Shown here in pieces: positions 62,561 to 64,000 of a DNA stretch of 64,000 nt. Both the position numbers and the translations under genes were made by a program. The stretch's first letter is position 1; the number at the start of each line of letters is the position of its first letter. Below the pieces are notes generated by a model, which saw nothing but the letters and a program-made list of their open reading frames with translations, was not told the DNA's origin and ran no database searches. Origin of the DNA: Ancylobacter rudongensis (lineage in GTDB: Bacteria; Pseudomonadota; Alphaproteobacteria; Rhizobiales; Xanthobacteraceae); the NCBI RefSeq assembly GCF_900100155.1, contig NZ_FMTP01000002.1, positions 248,001-312,000 on the forward strand. Reading direction: 5' to 3'.

Positions 62561-62625
62561 GGTCTTGTTCCTTTTTACGCTCGTCGTCTCTTGCGTCGTT
62601 TGCGGAAGGGTCGAGGGAGTGCCAG

Positions 62626-62651
62626 AAAATCAAAAGGCCCCGTCAGGGGCC
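62626..62651 (-). terminator. Attenuator-type terminator before ilvB
   Basis: On the minus strand GGCCCC-TGAC-GGGGCC is followed by TTTTGATTTT, 35 bases after the leader-peptide stop and 65 bases before the ilvB start. Confidence 0.85.
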
Positions 62652-62684
62652 ATTTCCGCGCGTCACCGTTGAGCGGAGCAGCCG

Positions 62685-62741
62685 TTAGGCCAACTCCGCG
62701 GCGACGCGCCATCCTACGATAAGGGTAATATTCTTGCGCAT
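62685..62741 (-). CDS. ilvB leader peptide
   Basis: 18 codons reading MRKNITLIVGWRVAAELA, with GGAG ten bases before the ATG. Ile, Leu, Ile and Val codons come within five residues, and two more Val/Leu codons follow. It precedes an intrinsic terminator and ilvB. Attenuation of ilvBN is documented in Caulobacter. Ribosome stalling at these codons would prevent the terminator from forming. Confidence 0.72.
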   Translation of the reverse strand: MRKNITLIVGWRVAAELA

Positions 62742-62772
62742 TGCGGCGCCGCTCCTTCGTAAAGTTGCGCGA

Positions 62773-62801
62773 GCTGTACAGGGGCCCCGCGCAGGCGTCA
62801 A
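62773..62801 (-). promoter_or_regulatory. Promoter of the ilvB leader
   Basis: Minus strand: TTGACG (62801-62796), 17 bases, TACAGC (62778-62773). The -10 is weak, but the spacing is ideal and the start would lie about 25-30 bp before the leader ATG. Confidence 0.5.
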
Positions 62802-62901
62802 GACACTCGGTGTCCTGAGGCGAAGAATGTAAGGTGATAGCGCACTTTTCGTGGCGGGTGAACGCCGCTATACCGCGCGTGGAAACAGGGAGTTGGCGTT
62901 C

Positions 62902-63717
62902 ATGACGCAGATGCGGCTCGTCGTCGTCGGGGCCTCGGGCCGCATGGGCCGGGTGCTGGTGCGCGCCATCAGCGAGGCGCCCGATCTCCTGCTGGTCGGG
63001 GCCGTGGACCAGCCCGGCAGCGAATTCCTCGGCCGCGACGCCGGCGAGCTCGCCGGCCTGCCGCCGCTCGGCCTCAAAGTCTCGGACGACCCGCTGACGC
63101 TGTTCGCCGCCGCCGACGGGGTGATCGACTTCACCATTCCCGCCGCCAGCGTCGCCTATGCCGCCTTCGCCGCGCAGGCGCGCATCGCGCATGTCATCGG
63201 CACGACAGGCTTTTCGCCGGAGGAGGAGGCGCGCATCGCCGCCGCCGCCCGCCATGCCGCCATCGTGCGCTCGGGCAATATGAGCCTCGGCGTCAACCTT
63301 CTCTCCGCGCTGGTACGGCGCGTGGCGCGCACGCTCGATCAGGATTTCGACATCGAAATCGTCGAGATGCACCATAACCGCAAGATCGACGCTCCCTCCG
63401 GCACCGCGCTGCTGCTGGGCGAGGCCGCCGCGCAGGGGCGCGGGGTCACGCTGGCGGAGAATGGCGTGTTCACCCGCCACGGCCTCACCGGCCCGCGCCA
63501 GCCGGGCGATATCGGCTTCGCCACCCTGCGCGGCGGCACGGTGGTGGGCGAGCACAATGTGATCTTCGCCGGCGCCGGCGAGCGGATCGAACTCGCCCAC
63601 AAGGCCGAGGATCGCGGCATCTTCGCCCGCGGGGCGCTGGCCGCCGCCCGCTGGGCGCGCGGGCGCAAGCCCGGCCTCTATTCCATGACCGATGTCCTCG
63701 GCCTCACCGACTTCTGA
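62902..63717 (+). CDS. dapB: 4-hydroxy-tetrahydrodipicolinate reductase
   Basis: 271 aa. The NAD(P)H loop [13 protein letters not shown] is at about 6-18. [11 protein letters not shown] and the catalytic [15 protein letters not shown] (His-His and Lys) follow. Step in lysine and diaminopimelate synthesis. Start at [13 protein letters not shown] with GGGAG upstream. Divergent from the ilvB leader and followed 20 bp later by gpmA. Confidence 0.97.
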   Translation: MTQMRLVVVGASGRMGRVLVRAISEAPDLLLVGAVDQPGSEFLGRDAGELAGLPPLGLKVSDDPLTLFAAADGVIDFTIPAASVAYAAFAAQARIAHVIGTTGFSPEEEARIAAAARHAAIVRSGNMSLGVNLLSALVRRVARTLDQDFDIEIVEMHHNRKIDAPSGTALLLGEAAAQGRGVTLAENGVFTRHGLTGPRQPGDIGFATLRGGTVVGEHNVIFAGAGERIELAHKAEDRGIFARGALAAARWARGRKPGLYSMTDVLGLTDF

Positions 63718-63737
63718 TCGACCCGGAGAACGACCCG

Positions 63738-64000
63738 ATGTCCGAACGCCTTCTCGTCCTCGTGCGCCACGGCCAGAGCGAGTGGAACCTCAAGAACCTG
63801 TTCACCGGCTGGCGCGACCCGGATCTCACCGCCCTCGGGGTCGAGGAAGCGAAGAAGGCCGGCGCGCGGCTGAAGGCGGAGGGCTACCAGTTCGACATCG
63901 CCTTCACCTCGCAGCTGTCGCGGGCGCAGAAGACGCTGGACCTCGCACTGAATGAGCTTGGCCAGACCGACCTGCCGATCACCCGCGACCTCGCGCTGAA
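63738..64000 (+). CDS. gpmA: 2,3-bisphosphoglycerate-dependent phosphoglycerate mutase (partial)
   Basis: The first 87 codons are visible and the window end cuts the rest. [18 protein letters not shown] at about 8-25 contains the phosphohistidine His11 and is diagnostic. [12 protein letters not shown] follows. Glycolysis/gluconeogenesis. Downstream of dapB, probably co-transcribed, as in other Hyphomicrobiales. Confidence 0.95.
   Translation, partial: MSERLLVLVRHGQSEWNLKNLFTGWRDPDLTALGVEEAKKAGARLKAEGYQFDIAFTSQLSRAQKTLDLALNELGQTDLPITRDLAL

Noticed and set aside
60851-62722. 623-codon plus-strand frame
   Set aside because: Antisense to ilvB and its leader; no domain and no ribosome site.

Overview
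The window is high-GC chromosomal DNA from an alphaproteobacterium, most likely order Hyphomicrobiales. The genus is not determinable by eye; a Xanthobacteraceae-like host (Ancylobacter/Starkeya type) is an inference. The evidence is the uniformly GC-rich codon use, the lptC-lptA-lptB-rpoN-hpf-ptsN order, the plant-type GshA, a DUF1127 protein, the rpmH-rnpA-yidC-engB block and GTG/TTG starts with good Shine-Dalgarno sites. Both edges cut genes: a 9-codon tail at the left and the first 87 codons of gpmA at the right.

Layout. 0.1-5.2 kb: a two-pore-helix-type ion channel with a zinc ribbon, then a type I secretion locus. This holds an acidic repeat protein on the minus strand and a divergent ABC exporter plus HlyD-type adaptor. 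5.57-23.14 kb: an integrated element bounded by perfect 47-bp direct repeats, the 3' part of tRNA-Arg(ACG). It carries a primase-helicase, terminase small and large subunits, portal, a protease-capsid fusion, a gpW-like connector and a tyrosine integrase. It has no tail, baseplate, lysin or holin gene. Between the large terminase and the portal sit cargo genes of foreign base composition: two proteins with HEPN-like Rx4H motifs (one AbiJ-like), a membrane-anchored DUF4041/GIY-YIG protein, a small secreted protein, and an XRE regulator with a partner. Two regulatory nodes are readable. One is a promoter whose -35 and -10 are each covered by the same dyad next to the XRE gene. The other is a promoter/dyad in front of a MerR-like gene that leads into the capsid genes. 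The whole looks like a capsid-encoding, tail-less phage satellite (cf-PICI-like) rather than an ordinary prophage.

23.7-31.5 kb: a Tat-exported glycoside-hydrolase-like protein, an orphan sensor kinase, rpmH-rnpA-yidC-engB and a zinc alcohol dehydrogenase. 31.6-40.4 kb, minus strand: a small HTH protein, ptsN, hpf, rpoN, lptB, lptA, lptC, rnd, ubiA and a secreted protein. This combines LPS export, sigma-54 and nitrogen-PTS functions. 40.5-44.2 kb: rsmE and two glutamate-cysteine-ligase-type genes. 44.2-47.0 kb: a LysR regulator with a perfect 20-bp palindrome, a DUF1127 gene with a clear terminator, and a flavin monooxygenase. 47.2-55.2 kb: putrescine uptake and catabolism (puuA, potG-potH-potI, puuB) with mutL between the transporter and puuB. 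55.2-56.3 kb: DedA and macrodomain proteins. 56.6-62.8 kb: ilvC, a TetR regulator, an EamA transporter, a DUF924 protein, ilvN and ilvB, the last preceded by a leader peptide and intrinsic terminator that look like an attenuator. 62.9 kb to the end: dapB and gpmA. Palindromic REP-like repeats fill several intergenic gaps.
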